DNA of 64,000 bases from Persicimonas caeni (GCF_006517175.1 NZ_CP041186.1:248001-312000); one strand, 5' to 3'; counted from the first letter of the stretch, positions 35,807 through 43,866 are shown. Notes: generated by a model not told the origin, from the letters alone. Translations and numbers: made by a program.

Positions 35807-36922
35807 ATGAACAACACCTTCGCCAGCCCGTTCGCCTCCACCGTGCTCACCGCCGCGTTGACCGCGTGCAGCCTCTTCGCTGCCGGTTGCCAGCACGAGC
35901 CCGAGACTCGCCAGTCCCCTGCTAAAGCCTCCGAAGTCGAGGCGTCTGCGGCGACCAAGGAGTCCGGAGAGGAGGAAGCCGCGGCCACCGAGCAAAAAGC
36001 TCGCCTCATCGAATTTCAGTACGAGGCGACCATCCAGCCCCGCGAGAAGACCAACGAGCAGGCAGGCCCGGTCGATATCTTCCTTCCAATCGCCCAAACG
36101 ACGCCGGCCCAGGAAGTCTTGTCGGTCGAGGTCGACTCACCGGTCGAGGGCGAATTCGGCAGCGAAGAGACGTACGGCAACCGCTTCTGGCACGCGCGCC
36201 TCGATACGCTGCCCGAAGAGCCGCTGACCATCCGGATCTCTTACCGCGTGGAGCGCGAGCCCATCGTCCAAGACGATATCGCTGCGCGCGCCGGCAACGC
36301 CTACACCGACGGAGAGCGCGAGCGTATGGCCCTCTTCTTGAAGCCCAACAAGCGCGTGCCCGTCGATGGTGATGTTGTCGATAAGGTCATCGCCGACATC
36401 GACTTTGGCGAAGACGACACCTTGGCCGAGCGTGCCCGCAAGATTTACGACCACGTCGTCGATACGATGGAGTACAAGAAGGTTGGCACCGGCTGGGGCA
36501 ACGGAGATACCTACTGGGCGTGCAGCGAGCGCTATGGAAACTGCACCGATTTCCACGCCCTGTTCACGTCGCTCGCGCGGCACGAAGAGATTCCGGCGCG
36601 CTTCGAGATCGGCTTTCCTATCCCGATGGACCGAGACGCCGGCAAGATTGGCGGCTATCACTGTTGGGTGAAATTCTACCTGCCCGACGTGGGCTGGACG
36701 CCCATCGACGCCTCCGAGGCCAAAAAGCACCCGGAGCTTCGCGACAAACTCTTCGGTGCCCACCCCGTCGACCGTATCCAATTTACGGTGGGACGCGACC
36801 TGCAGCTCGGCCCGGCGCATGACGCCGAACCGCTCAACTACTTCGTCTATCCCCACGTCGAGGTGGGCGACCAAGCGTATGACGGCGTCGAGACCGCCTT
36901 TAGCTTCGCCACGCCCGAATAA
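35807..36922 (+). CDS. transglutaminase-like lipoprotein
   Basis: A 371-aa lipoprotein (lipobox FAAGC, Cys28) with an acidic linker followed by a beta-rich domain (about residues 65-160) and a transglutaminase-like domain. The catalytic triad is visible: Cys in YGNCTDFHALF (about residue 246), His in GYHCWVKFYL (about 285) and Asp in GWTPIDASEA (about 301). Such proteins are cysteine-protease-fold enzymes in the periplasm, often peptidases or amidases rather than cross-linkers. It converges on the methyltransferase-like lipoprotein gene with only 23 bp between them. Confidence 0.85.
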   Translation: MNNTFASPFASTVLTAALTACSLFAAGCQHEPETRQSPAKASEVEASAATKESGEEEAAATEQKARLIEFQYEATIQPREKTNEQAGPVDIFLPIAQTTPAQEVLSVEVDSPVEGEFGSEETYGNRFWHARLDTLPEEPLTIRISYRVEREPIVQDDIAARAGNAYTDGERERMALFLKPNKRVPVDGDVVDKVIADIDFGEDDTLAERARKIYDHVVDTMEYKKVGTGWGNGDTYWACSERYGNCTDFHALFTSLARHEEIPARFEIGFPIPMDRDAGKIGGYHCWVKFYLPDVGWTPIDASEAKKHPELRDKLFGAHPVDRIQFTVGRDLQLGPAHDAEPLNYFVYPHVEVGDQAYDGVETAFSFATPE

Positions 36923-36945
36923 TCCAAAGCGCCGAGACGTGCGCC

Positions 36946-37899
36946 CTAGTTCTCTTCAGCCGGCTTCTCTTCAGCCGGCTTGCGGAACTTGAGGGTCATG
37001 CGGTCGCTCTCGCCAATCGCCTCGTATTTGGCGCGGTCCTTGTCGCCCAGCCGATACGACGGCGGCAGCGTCCAAACGCCTTCCGGGTGGTCTTTGGTGT
37101 CCTTCGGGTTGGCGTTGATCTCGGACTTCTCGACGAGCTCGAAGCCCGCCTCTTTCGCCTTCTCGATCACATACGCCTCGGGCACGTAGCCCGTCTTGGC
37201 GCTCTCTTTGGCGTCGGCGCCTTCGGGCGCGCGGTGCTGGACGACGCCCAGGATGCCGCCCGGCTCGAGCACTTTGTACGACTCGGCCAACACCTCGTCC
37301 TCGATGCCCGAGTTGATGAAGCTGTGGAAGTTGCGGAAGGTCACCACCATGTCCGCGCTTCCGGGCTCACCCATGTCGACCTTTTGGCCGGGCTGCAACA
37401 TGCCGAGCTCGACGTTCGAGTAGACCTCATCGCCCTGCAGCTTCTCCTCGTACGCCTTGTAGATGCGATTGCGGTAATGCTCCGGCTCCTCGGGCTTGGG
37501 CGCGAAGCTCGCGGCCACGAGTTCACCGTCGGTGAGCGTCGGCGCGAGCACCTCGGTGTACCAACCACCGCCGGGCCAAAGCTCGACGACGGTCATGTCG
37601 GGCTCGATGCCGAAGAACGTCAGCGTCTCCACGGGGTGGCGATACTCGTTGCGCGCGATATTCGCCTCCGAGCGATGCTCGCCGGTCGCCGCCTCTTCGA
37701 TGAGCTTGGCGACGTCCTGCTCGCCCGCCTTTGCTTCTCCATCGCCCTCCTCGGCTTGTTCAGCCTCGGTCGTCTCTTGCGGGGCTTCTTGGCCCATCTG
37801 CTCCTGGGTGGGCTGCTCATCTTTTTGAGTCTGAGCGTCTCCGCCACCACAGGCAGCGAGGGCGAGGGCGAGTGCTGGAATGACCATTTTCTTCATCAT
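36946..37899 (-). CDS. exported methyltransferase-fold lipoprotein (COG4798-like)
   Basis: A 317-aa protein starting MMKKMVIPALALALAAC, a lipobox signal (start ATG 37899, GGAG upstream). A low-complexity Gln/Glu linker (about residues 20-70) leads to a methyltransferase-like domain: VVELWPGGGWYTEVLAP for motif I, DMVVTFRNFHSF for motif II, LEPGGILGVVQHR for motif III. The family (COG4798, predicted methyltransferase) commonly carries signal peptides, which is puzzling because SAM is not expected in the periplasm. The C-terminus repeats KPAEEKPAEEN. The catalytic activity is unproven. Confidence 0.8.
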   Translation of the reverse strand: MMKKMVIPALALALAACGGGDAQTQKDEQPTQEQMGQEAPQETTEAEQAEEGDGEAKAGEQDVAKLIEEAATGEHRSEANIARNEYRHPVETLTFFGIEPDMTVVELWPGGGWYTEVLAPTLTDGELVAASFAPKPEEPEHYRNRIYKAYEEKLQGDEVYSNVELGMLQPGQKVDMGEPGSADMVVTFRNFHSFINSGIEDEVLAESYKVLEPGGILGVVQHRAPEGADAKESAKTGYVPEAYVIEKAKEAGFELVEKSEINANPKDTKDHPEGVWTLPPSYRLGDKDRAKYEAIGESDRMTLKFRKPAEEKPAEEN

Positions 37900-37984
37900 C
37901 AAGTCTCCAAAAACCATCAAAGTTATCTGGCATGGCCCCGACGGGACCACGCTCTCGGGCTGTCTGATTCAATCAACCTGCCGC

Positions 37985-38290
37985 TTTGTAACACAAAAAC
38001 TGCCAATTGCATGCAGGGGGGGCGGTATAGGCGGTGGCTGCATCCGCATCGACGGCGTAACCGGCACGCCCAAGCGCTCCTACTGCGTGCGCGACCCGCT
38101 CTCCTCCGCCCCCGGCGCGAGCGTCTGCCTGGAAGCCGCTTCGACCACCTACAACAACGGGTGTGCGCGCTTCGAGGGGCGCTTCAGCGCCATCGAGGCG
38201 TCGATCGTCGGCGGCAGTGACGCGCGCGTCGAAGTCTGCGCCCCCAGCGGCGACAAACGGATCGGTTGGCCAAACCCTCTCCCCCCTTAG
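37985..38290 (+). pseudogene. 3' remnant of a Cys-containing exported-type protein
   Basis: In the frame ending at 38290, about 95 codons read as plausible protein (GGCIRIDGVTGTPKRSYCVRD ... ARVEVCAPSGDKRIGWP) with paired Cys and balanced composition. Upstream the frame continues only over the antisense of the methyltransferase-like gene's start, and there is no good start codon, so the 5' part seems missing. The TAG stop is formed by the TTAG at the border of the two inserted elements, so the 3' end may be truncated too. Alternatively it is a small intact gene with a non-standard start. Confidence 0.4.
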
Positions 38291-38455
38291 TACTACTTGG
38301 TCAATTTCGTGGCCCGCACCTGAGCGAGACCAGGGCCACGAGCGCGAGAAGGCATTCTGACAGCGATGCCGGTGCGCATCATGGAAGAATGACGCCGAAG
38401 CGATCGTGGTTCTGGGCCGCTCCAGGGCGGGTTCACCGAAAGTGACCAAGTAGTA
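38291..38455. mobile_element. 165-bp MITE-like element, copy 2
   Basis: Reads the same as the element at 10692-10856 across its whole length, with the same inverted ends, but flanked by TTAG (38287-38290 and 38456-38459) instead of TTAC. A different 4-bp duplication at each locus shows two separate insertions. This copy inserted exactly at the left border of the 161-bp element at 38459-38619. Near-identity of both copies implies recent mobility or gene conversion. Confidence 0.92.
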
Positions 38456-38458
38456 TTA

Positions 38459-38619
38459 GGGCCTGTATGAAGATTAATTTGGTCGCGAATGACGGCTGAG
38501 TCTTGGTCCGTTTTTGCCCGCAAAGCCTCGACTTAGCGCTGCAAAGCCTACGTTTTCCGAACAAAAATGGCCTCAAAATCAGCTCGCCCTCGCTCGGGCA
38601 TTTTTTTTCATACAGGCCC
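38459..38619. mobile_element. 161-bp MITE-like element with TA duplication
   Basis: Perfect 13-bp inverted ends GGGCCTGTATGAA and TTCATACAGGCCC enclose 135 bp with no open frame of note and a T8 run near the right end. It is flanked by TA on both sides (38457-38458 and 38620-38621), matching the TA target of IS630/Tc1-mariner-like elements. There is no transposase, so it would be mobilised in trans. The left border was later used as a target by the 165-bp element. Confidence 0.75.
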
Positions 38620-38770
38620 TAAAGAGTTCCGCCCGAGCATCTCCGGCCTGGTGCACCAAAAAACCGAGAATGTAGTTTGTGAGCAACATAAACTTCGTCT
38701 AAAGTGACTCAATAATTTGATATAAAATGAATCGTCGAAGGCGGGCGATACCCTGTTATTGGATTCGAAA

Positions 38771-41404
38771 ATGCTCGATAGAAGTCGCTTGCTCACCGGT
38801 CTCCTCGCCGTATCGCTCGTTGCGTGCAGCTCGCCAGATGACAACTCCAAAAAAGAACTCGACGCGTCGACCGACACGAGCGCGGACGTCGGAACCTCGG
38901 ACACCGGCGACGACGCCGACACCGACGAGTATATCGACCCCACCCTCGACACCGACGGTGACGGGGTCACCGACGTCGACGAGATTCGCAAGTGGGGCAC
39001 CAACCCGCTGGTCAAAGACACGGACGGCGACGGCTTCGACGACTTCGACGAGATCGTGACCAAGGCGTTCGACCCCGAGGTCAACGCCCAGCAATTCAAT
39101 CCGCGCGTGGCCGACGTGCCCGAGCTGCATATCGAGCTTCTGAACGCGCCGGCCGTCGGGCTCAACTACACCGAGAACTCGAGCACCACTCAAACAGTGG
39201 GCACCGAGCGCTCCACCCAGCGCTCCCAAGCCAATAGCCGCTCGTGGGGCGGCTCGCAGTCGCACGCCACCGAGCGCTCGCATACCTGGGGCGTGTCGGT
39301 GACCGCCGGTGCCTCGTGGTCCGACGGCGCATCGGCCGAGGTCAGTTACAACTACTCGGAGACCCACACCACCACCAACGAGGCGACCAACGAGTGGTCC
39401 CAAGAGCAGGCCACGGAGAACTCCCAGGCGTACGCTCGCATGGAGGAGAAGCAAAAGCAGACAGGCGTCGAGATCCAGAGCGGCTGGCTCGAAGTCGTGG
39501 TTCGGCTGTCGAACCCGAGCGACATCGCCTACGTGCTCGACGGGCTGACGCTGACCGCCTATCGTCCTGCCCCGGACGACCCGCTGGCGATCGACTCCAT
39601 CGGCACGATGATCCTCACCGACACCCTCGACACCTTCGAGGAGACGGTGCTCTCACCAAATGACACCTTCGGGCCGGCCGAGTTCGCCATCAACTCCCTC
39701 GACCTCGACACGACCAAGGACCTGCTCGCCGGCTCAGAGAACCTCGTCTTCGCCCCGCTCACCTACTCGATGCGCGGCGCCGACAATATCGACTTCGAGC
39801 TCGCCTCCACCAATATCAACGCACGCACTGCACGCCTCATCATCGACTACGGCGTCGACCGCGAGCGCGAAGATTACCGTGTGGCCACGGTGCTCGACCA
39901 AGAGAACCCGGGGGTGACCGTCGCCGACGTCTTCAACGACTTTTTGCGCATCCCCTACGAAGAAGGCACCTCCGACTGGCGCTTCGGCGACGAGACCGAC
40001 ACCCGCGACTCGTTTACGGGCGTCACCTCGGTGCGCGACCGCGCCATGAGCGCCGACAAGACGAGCTACTGGATCGTCACGCACACCCGCACCGTCGACA
40101 GCGGCGCGCGCACCGTGACCGACGTACACAACCTGGTCCTCGACGACTACGACTTCTCGAATATCGAGCTGCAAAAAGGTGATGTGCTGCACCTAGTCTA
40201 CGTCGAAGACGTCGACCGCGACGGGCTGGGGCTTCGCACCGAGCTTCTGCACGGCACCGACCCGGAGAACGCCGACACAGACGGCGACGGACTCTCCGAT
40301 AGCTTCGAGTTGGCCGGCTGGGAGGTCGACGTCGACGGCACCACCGTGCGCTACGTGTCCATCCCGACCGAAGCCGACACCGACCGCGACGGCATCAACG
40401 ACGGCCAGGAGTACACCGACGGCACCAACCCGGCCGAGCCGCTCCCCGACGGCTCGCCCACGGTCGACACGCTCGACGTGAGCTATGACGGCTTCAACGC
40501 CACCGTCGATTTCGCCGTGAGCAGCGAGTTCGACCAGGTCGCTCGGGTTGAGGTTGACTGGGGCGACGGCTCAGCCGTCGACGAGGTCACCGGCACCGAC
40601 ATGACCACCGGAAGCGCCACGCACACCTACTCTGCGCTGGGCAACTACACGGTCACGGTGACCGCCTACGATCGCTTCGGTTTGCCGAGCGCGGCGTCGA
40701 CGACGACCGCCTCCATCTTCGTGCCCGACCCGACGGCGCTCTACATGAACTTCGATGGGAACACCGACAACCAGCGCGGCTCCAATCCCCAGCTCGCCTG
40801 GCAGAGCGTGACCTACGGCGCCGACCGTCACGGCATGGCCTCTCGCTCGCTCGATATGGAGGGGGGCGGCACGGGCTCCTACCAACTCGTTTCGTTCAAC
40901 GACTCGCCGACGCTCAGCGGCAGCTTCACCATCTCTGCATGGGTTTACGCTCAGGGTTTCGGCGCCGGCAACGGAAATGGGGCGAACCGCCTGATGGGCC
41001 AGGATTACTGGTTCAACCTCTACTCCGACGACACCGGCATAAGCTTCGGTGGGGGCGAAATCAGCGGCGGCAGCCTGCCTGATTCGGTGAAGGCCGACTC
41101 GAACACCAACTTGAGCCAAGACACCTGGTACCATTTCGCCGGCGTGGTCGAGGACCTCGGAAACGGCACCTCCGCGGTGCGGCTCTACGTCGACGGCTTC
41201 TTGCAGGACGAGCACATCGCCAACAGCGTGTTCGACAGCCCGCCATCGTGTCACTTCTACATCGGCCCGTGGGCGCAAAACGACTGCACGGGCACCGACG
41301 CGCGCCAGTTCGACGAGTTCCGCGGCCTCATCGACGATGCACGTGTCTACTCCCGCGCCCTGACCGACGCCGAGGTCGAGATGCTGTACATCGCCACGCC
41401 GTGA
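38771..41404 (+). CDS. lipoprotein with anthrax-PA / binary-toxin-B-like Ca-binding and pore domains, plus TSP3, PKD and LamG domains
   Basis: An 877-aa lipoprotein (lipobox LVAC, Cys19; ATG 38771). After an acidic D/T linker, two EF-hand-like DxDGDG motifs (60-68, 83-91) are followed by DPEVNAQQFNPRVADVPELH, which parallels the NKNV..ARHPLVAAYPIVH region of protective antigen as I remember it. A Ser/Thr-rich block (135-175) leads to an alternating amphipathic hairpin (about 174-197, VSVTAGASWSDGASAEVSYN), like the membrane-inserting loop of PA domain 2. SGWLEVVVRLSNPSDIAYVLDG (238-259) and TARLIIDYGVDREREDYRVATV (352-373) also match PA domain 2 in order. Then come further TSP3 motifs (480-555), a PKD domain (565-650) and a LamG-like domain (655-877). 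There is no N-terminal PA14 piece or furin site. Probably a surface pore-type protein with a different targeting end; activity unproven. Confidence 0.8.
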   Translation: MLDRSRLLTGLLAVSLVACSSPDDNSKKELDASTDTSADVGTSDTGDDADTDEYIDPTLDTDGDGVTDVDEIRKWGTNPLVKDTDGDGFDDFDEIVTKAFDPEVNAQQFNPRVADVPELHIELLNAPAVGLNYTENSSTTQTVGTERSTQRSQANSRSWGGSQSHATERSHTWGVSVTAGASWSDGASAEVSYNYSETHTTTNEATNEWSQEQATENSQAYARMEEKQKQTGVEIQSGWLEVVVRLSNPSDIAYVLDGLTLTAYRPAPDDPLAIDSIGTMILTDTLDTFEETVLSPNDTFGPAEFAINSLDLDTTKDLLAGSENLVFAPLTYSMRGADNIDFELASTNINARTARLIIDYGVDREREDYRVATVLDQENPGVTVADVFNDFLRIPYEEGTSDWRFGDETDTRDSFTGVTSVRDRAMSADKTSYWIVTHTRTVDSGARTVTDVHNLVLDDYDFSNIELQKGDVLHLVYVEDVDRDGLGLRTELLHGTDPENADTDGDGLSDSFELAGWEVDVDGTTVRYVSIPTEADTDRDGINDGQEYTDGTNPAEPLPDGSPTVDTLDVSYDGFNATVDFAVSSEFDQVARVEVDWGDGSAVDEVTGTDMTTGSATHTYSALGNYTVTVTAYDRFGLPSAASTTTASIFVPDPTALYMNFDGNTDNQRGSNPQLAWQSVTYGADRHGMASRSLDMEGGGTGSYQLVSFNDSPTLSGSFTISAWVYAQGFGAGNGNGANRLMGQDYWFNLYSDDTGISFGGGEISGGSLPDSVKADSNTNLSQDTWYHFAGVVEDLGNGTSAVRLYVDGFLQDEHIANSVFDSPPSCHFYIGPWAQNDCTGTDARQFDEFRGLIDDARVYSRALTDAEVEMLYIATP

Positions 41405-41462
41405 ATGGGTGCAGGCACTGCGCCGATCACATATTCGAGCACATGTGATCGGCGTGCCTCAA

Positions 41463-41729
41463 TCCCCCGAGGCAAGCCTCGGGGCTGCACGGGCGCCCCA
41501 AACGACGGGGCGAGCTCCGCGGGCAGCAAGCGGCCGCTCCGCCTCGAGCCTTTCTCCACGCACAACCAGCGCGATACTTGTTCGGTGCGGGGACATCTTG
41601 CCCTCGCCTGCGAGAGCTGGAAGCACTCGCTCCGAAAGACGAAAGTCCTCTGTGATTGCACTCAGTTGCCACAACCCCGCCTATCCCGGACACTCGTCGC
41701 ACTCACGAACCATTGCCCCGAGGCGACCG
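41463..41729 (+). repeat. duplicated leader region, copy A
   Basis: About 265 bp upstream of the membrane gene at 41730 is nearly identical to the DNA before its paralog at 43375, starting with CCCCCGAGGCAAGCCTCGGGG (itself an inverted repeat GAGGC-AA-GCCTC). It contains one reverse-orientation copy of the 28-bp family near 41580-41602 (CATCTTGCCCTCG). The rest of 41405-41462 shows nothing recognisable. Likely carries the promoter for the downstream gene. Confidence 0.8.
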
Positions 41730-42212
41730 ATGTCTCAACCACAGAACCAATCCGCGACCATGACCCTCTGGATCATGTGGGGCGCGATGTTGTTCGCACT
41801 GATAATGTTCGGAGTAGTGCTCTTCGTCCTCACCCAGAACAAGGACGGTTTCACGCCTCCGGAGCCCGACTTGATCCAAACGCTTACAATCACCTTCAGC
41901 GGGCTGTCGGTCGCCGAACTCGGTGCCATCTACTTCCTGCGCAAGCTCACGTTCTTCAGCAAGCTGAAGTACCACGCGTTCGAGAGCCTCGACGAGTTGC
42001 GCGACGGCTACAAGACGGCGAGCATCTTGTCGTGGGCGTTTTGTGAAGCGATCGCCATCTACGGCTTCGTGTTGGGAGTGATGACCTACGACCCGACGTA
42101 CTACCTGTATTTCGCGCCCCCGGCCGTCCTTCTCTTCTTACTGCTGCGCCCTCAACTGGGACGCTACGAGAAGGACTTCAAGTGGGGCGCCACGAGAAGG
42201 ACTTCGAGGTAG
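41730..42212 (+). CDS. four-helix membrane protein, paralog A
   Basis: A 160-aa integral membrane protein with four predicted helices (about residues 10-35, 48-70, 97-122, 128-148) and a short basic tail. ATG 41730 follows GAGG. It is about 65 percent identical by eye to the protein at 43375 (shared MSQxQNQSATMTLWI, GFTPPxPxLIQTL, KLxxxAFxxxDELRDxYKTASILSW). Its end differs because a 26-bp direct duplication (ACGAGAAGGACTTC repeated at about 42165 and 42191) shifts the frame and gives the tail ATRRTSR. Function unknown. Confidence 0.75.
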   Translation: MSQPQNQSATMTLWIMWGAMLFALIMFGVVLFVLTQNKDGFTPPEPDLIQTLTITFSGLSVAELGAIYFLRKLTFFSKLKYHAFESLDELRDGYKTASILSWAFCEAIAIYGFVLGVMTYDPTYYLYFAPPAVLLFLLLRPQLGRYEKDFKWGATRRTSR

Positions 42213-42233
42213 CCAATTTGAAGGCGTCCGAAC

Positions 42234-42247
42234 CTACCACGTGGTAG
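42234..42247. promoter_or_regulatory. 14-bp perfect palindrome, possible operator
   Basis: CTACCACGTGGTAG is a perfect palindrome with an E-box-like CACGTG centre, 22 bp after the stop of the membrane gene and 121 bp before the 25-codon Cys-rich ORF. No second copy was noticed in the window. It could bind a dimeric regulator; this is unproven. Confidence 0.3.
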
Positions 42248-42349
42248 TTCGCCAATATCCGAGCAGCCGCGCCACCTCGGACACGTTGCGTGACCAGCCC
42301 CAATCTCCTTGCGACGCCTTCGGTGGCCTGCTACCCATGAAATACCCAA

Positions 42350-42364
42350 TCTGAACGATTCAGA
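42350..42364. promoter_or_regulatory. short inverted repeat just before the Cys-rich ORF
   Basis: TCTGAA-CGA-TTCAGA, a perfect 6-bp inverted repeat ending 3 bp before the ATG at 42368. It would occlude the ribosome-binding region if it folded in RNA, or act as a small operator in DNA. Confidence 0.3.
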
Positions 42365-42367
42365 ACT

Positions 42368-42445
42368 ATGAACACGACAAGCACACTGACCTGCTGCTGT
42401 ATAACCTGCCGCGAACGCGGCGAGGCGAGCGGGTGTGCGTGCTAA
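42368..42445 (+). CDS. 25-aa Cys-rich micro-ORF, possible leader peptide
   Basis: Reads MNTTSTLTCCCITCRERGEASGC-A-C with six cysteines in the last 17 residues, including a CCC run. There is no strong ribosome site. It is followed 26 bp later by a terminator-like hairpin (42472-42499) and then by the DUF6176-like gene at 42561. The order Cys-codon run, hairpin, gene is what a cysteine-sensing attenuator would look like. It could also be a tiny metal-binding or modified peptide, or chance. Confidence 0.4.
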   Translation: MNTTSTLTCCCITCRERGEASGCAC

Positions 42446-42471
42446 GATTGGTCGACTAGGAAGCCAACACG

Positions 42472-42499
42472 AGCCCCGCCCGACACTTCGGACGGGGCT
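42472..42499 (+). terminator. terminator-like hairpin upstream of DUF6176-like gene
   Basis: AGCCCCGCCCGA, loop CACT, TCGGACGGGGCT: a 12-bp stem with one mismatch, followed by TTCGG rather than a pure T-run. Its place between a Cys-rich micro-ORF and the next gene suggests attenuation rather than simple termination. Confidence 0.5.
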
Positions 42500-42560
42500 T
42501 TCGGCGTTCATGACAGTCCCTCCGACAGCGCGGGCGGTCTCATCACGAACAGGAGGAGCC

Positions 42561-42893
42561 ATGCTTGAAGTCTCATTCAAACGCGTCAAACCGGGAAAGG
42601 TCGACAAGCTTCGCGCTTGGATGCGCGAGTTGATGGAGCGTCAAGACGAGGTCGTCGAGTCTTTCGAGCAAGAAGGTGTACGCCAGGAGATGGCCTGGCT
42701 CCTGGAGGATGCAGACGGCCATATCTTTGTCTACGCCATCGAGGCCGAAGACCTCGACAAGGCTCGCCAAGCCTATCGCGAGTCGACGCTGTCCATCGAC
42801 CTCGAGCACCGTGAGGTGCTCCGCGATACGCTAGGAGAGCGCGTCGAGCCGGACTTACTTTATACGAACCATATTGCCCAATGGAGCGGCTGA
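42561..42893 (+). CDS. DUF6176-like protein
   Basis: A 110-aa soluble protein with an excellent ribosome site (AGGAGGA, 6 bp before ATG 42561). The sequence MLEVSFKRVKPGKVDKLRAWMRELMERQDEV, EMAWLLEDADGHIFVYAIEAEDLDKA and SIDLEHREVLRDTL resembles the DUF6176 family, small dimeric alpha-beta-barrel-like proteins of unknown role. It is interposed between the two copies of the duplicated membrane gene, and may be regulated by the upstream hairpin. Confidence 0.72.
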   Translation: MLEVSFKRVKPGKVDKLRAWMRELMERQDEVVESFEQEGVRQEMAWLLEDADGHIFVYAIEAEDLDKARQAYRESTLSIDLEHREVLRDTLGERVEPDLLYTNHIAQWSG

Positions 42894-43078
42894 TTTCTGC
42901 CCGCGTAGCTCCGCTCCGGTGCAGCCCCGCGGCCTTGGCCCGGGGGGGATTGAGGCGCAACCACCCAATCGACCCCCGGTGTGGGTTGTCATGAATCATC
43001 GATGCGGACTCATCAAGACTGCCCCGGATTGCGAATTTGATGCGACCGAAATCGTAGAAAGTTCAGGAACCCCACGGT

Positions 43079-43374
43079 TTCCCCCGAGGCAAGCCTCGGG
43101 GCTGCACGGGCGCCCCAAACGACGGGGCGAGCTCCGCGGGCAGCAAGCGGCCGCTCCGCCTCGAGCCTTTCTCCACGCACAACCAGCGCGATACTTGTTC
43201 GGTGCGTGGGCATCTTGCCCTCGCCTTCGGTGCAGGGGCATCTTGCCCTCGCCTTCGAGAGCTGGAAGCACTCGCTCCGAAAGACGAAAGTCCTCCGTGA
43301 TTGCACTCAGTTGCCACAACCCCGCCCATCCCGGATACTCGTCGCACTCACGAACCATTGCCCCGAGGCGAACG
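43079..43374 (+). repeat. duplicated leader region, copy B
   Basis: Nearly identical to 41463-41729, beginning with the same CCCCCGAGGCAAGCCTCGGGG hairpin and ending at the ribosome site of the paralog gene. It differs by carrying two reverse-orientation 28-bp-family units (43198-43252) where copy A has one, showing gain or loss of a unit after duplication. The DNA from 42894 to 43078 holds nothing I can identify. Confidence 0.85.
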
Positions 43375-43866
43375 ATGTCCCAAGAACAAAACCAATCCGC
43401 GACCATGACCCTCTGGATCTTGTGGGGCTCGATGCTGAGCAGCGTGTTCATATACGTGGTCGTGCTCTTCGTCATCTCCCAGAACAAGGAGGGCTTCACG
43501 CCTCCCGATCCCGGCCTGATCCAAACACTGCTCATCGCCTTTGGCGCCGTCTCGGTCGCCGAAGCCGGCGCCATCTTCTATCTGCGCAAGGTCACCTTCT
43601 TCAGCAAACTCGAAGACGGCGCGTTCGACACGATCGACGAGCTGCGCGACGCTTACAAGACGGCGAGCATCCTGTCGTGGGGGTTGAGCGAGTCGGTCGC
43701 CGTCTTCGGGCTGGTGTTGGGCGTGTTGACGCGCGACCCGATGTACTACCTTTACTTCGCACCGCCGGCCATCGCGCTCTTCCTTCTGCTCACCCCGAAG
43801 CTGGGCCGCTACGAAGAGCAATGGAAAGCCAAGCACTCGAAGCCGTCCACGCCGACGACGTGGTGA
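43375..43866 (+). CDS. four-helix membrane protein, paralog B
   Basis: A 163-aa integral membrane protein with the same four-helix layout as the protein at 41730 and the same leader DNA. Its C-terminal tail (LGRYEEQWKAKHSKPSTPTTW) is probably closer to the ancestral end, since copy A has a frameshifting duplication there. No catalytic motif. Function unknown. Confidence 0.75.
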   Translation: MSQEQNQSATMTLWILWGSMLSSVFIYVVVLFVISQNKEGFTPPDPGLIQTLLIAFGAVSVAEAGAIFYLRKVTFFSKLEDGAFDTIDELRDAYKTASILSWGLSESVAVFGLVLGVLTRDPMYYLYFAPPAIALFLLLTPKLGRYEEQWKAKHSKPSTPTTW

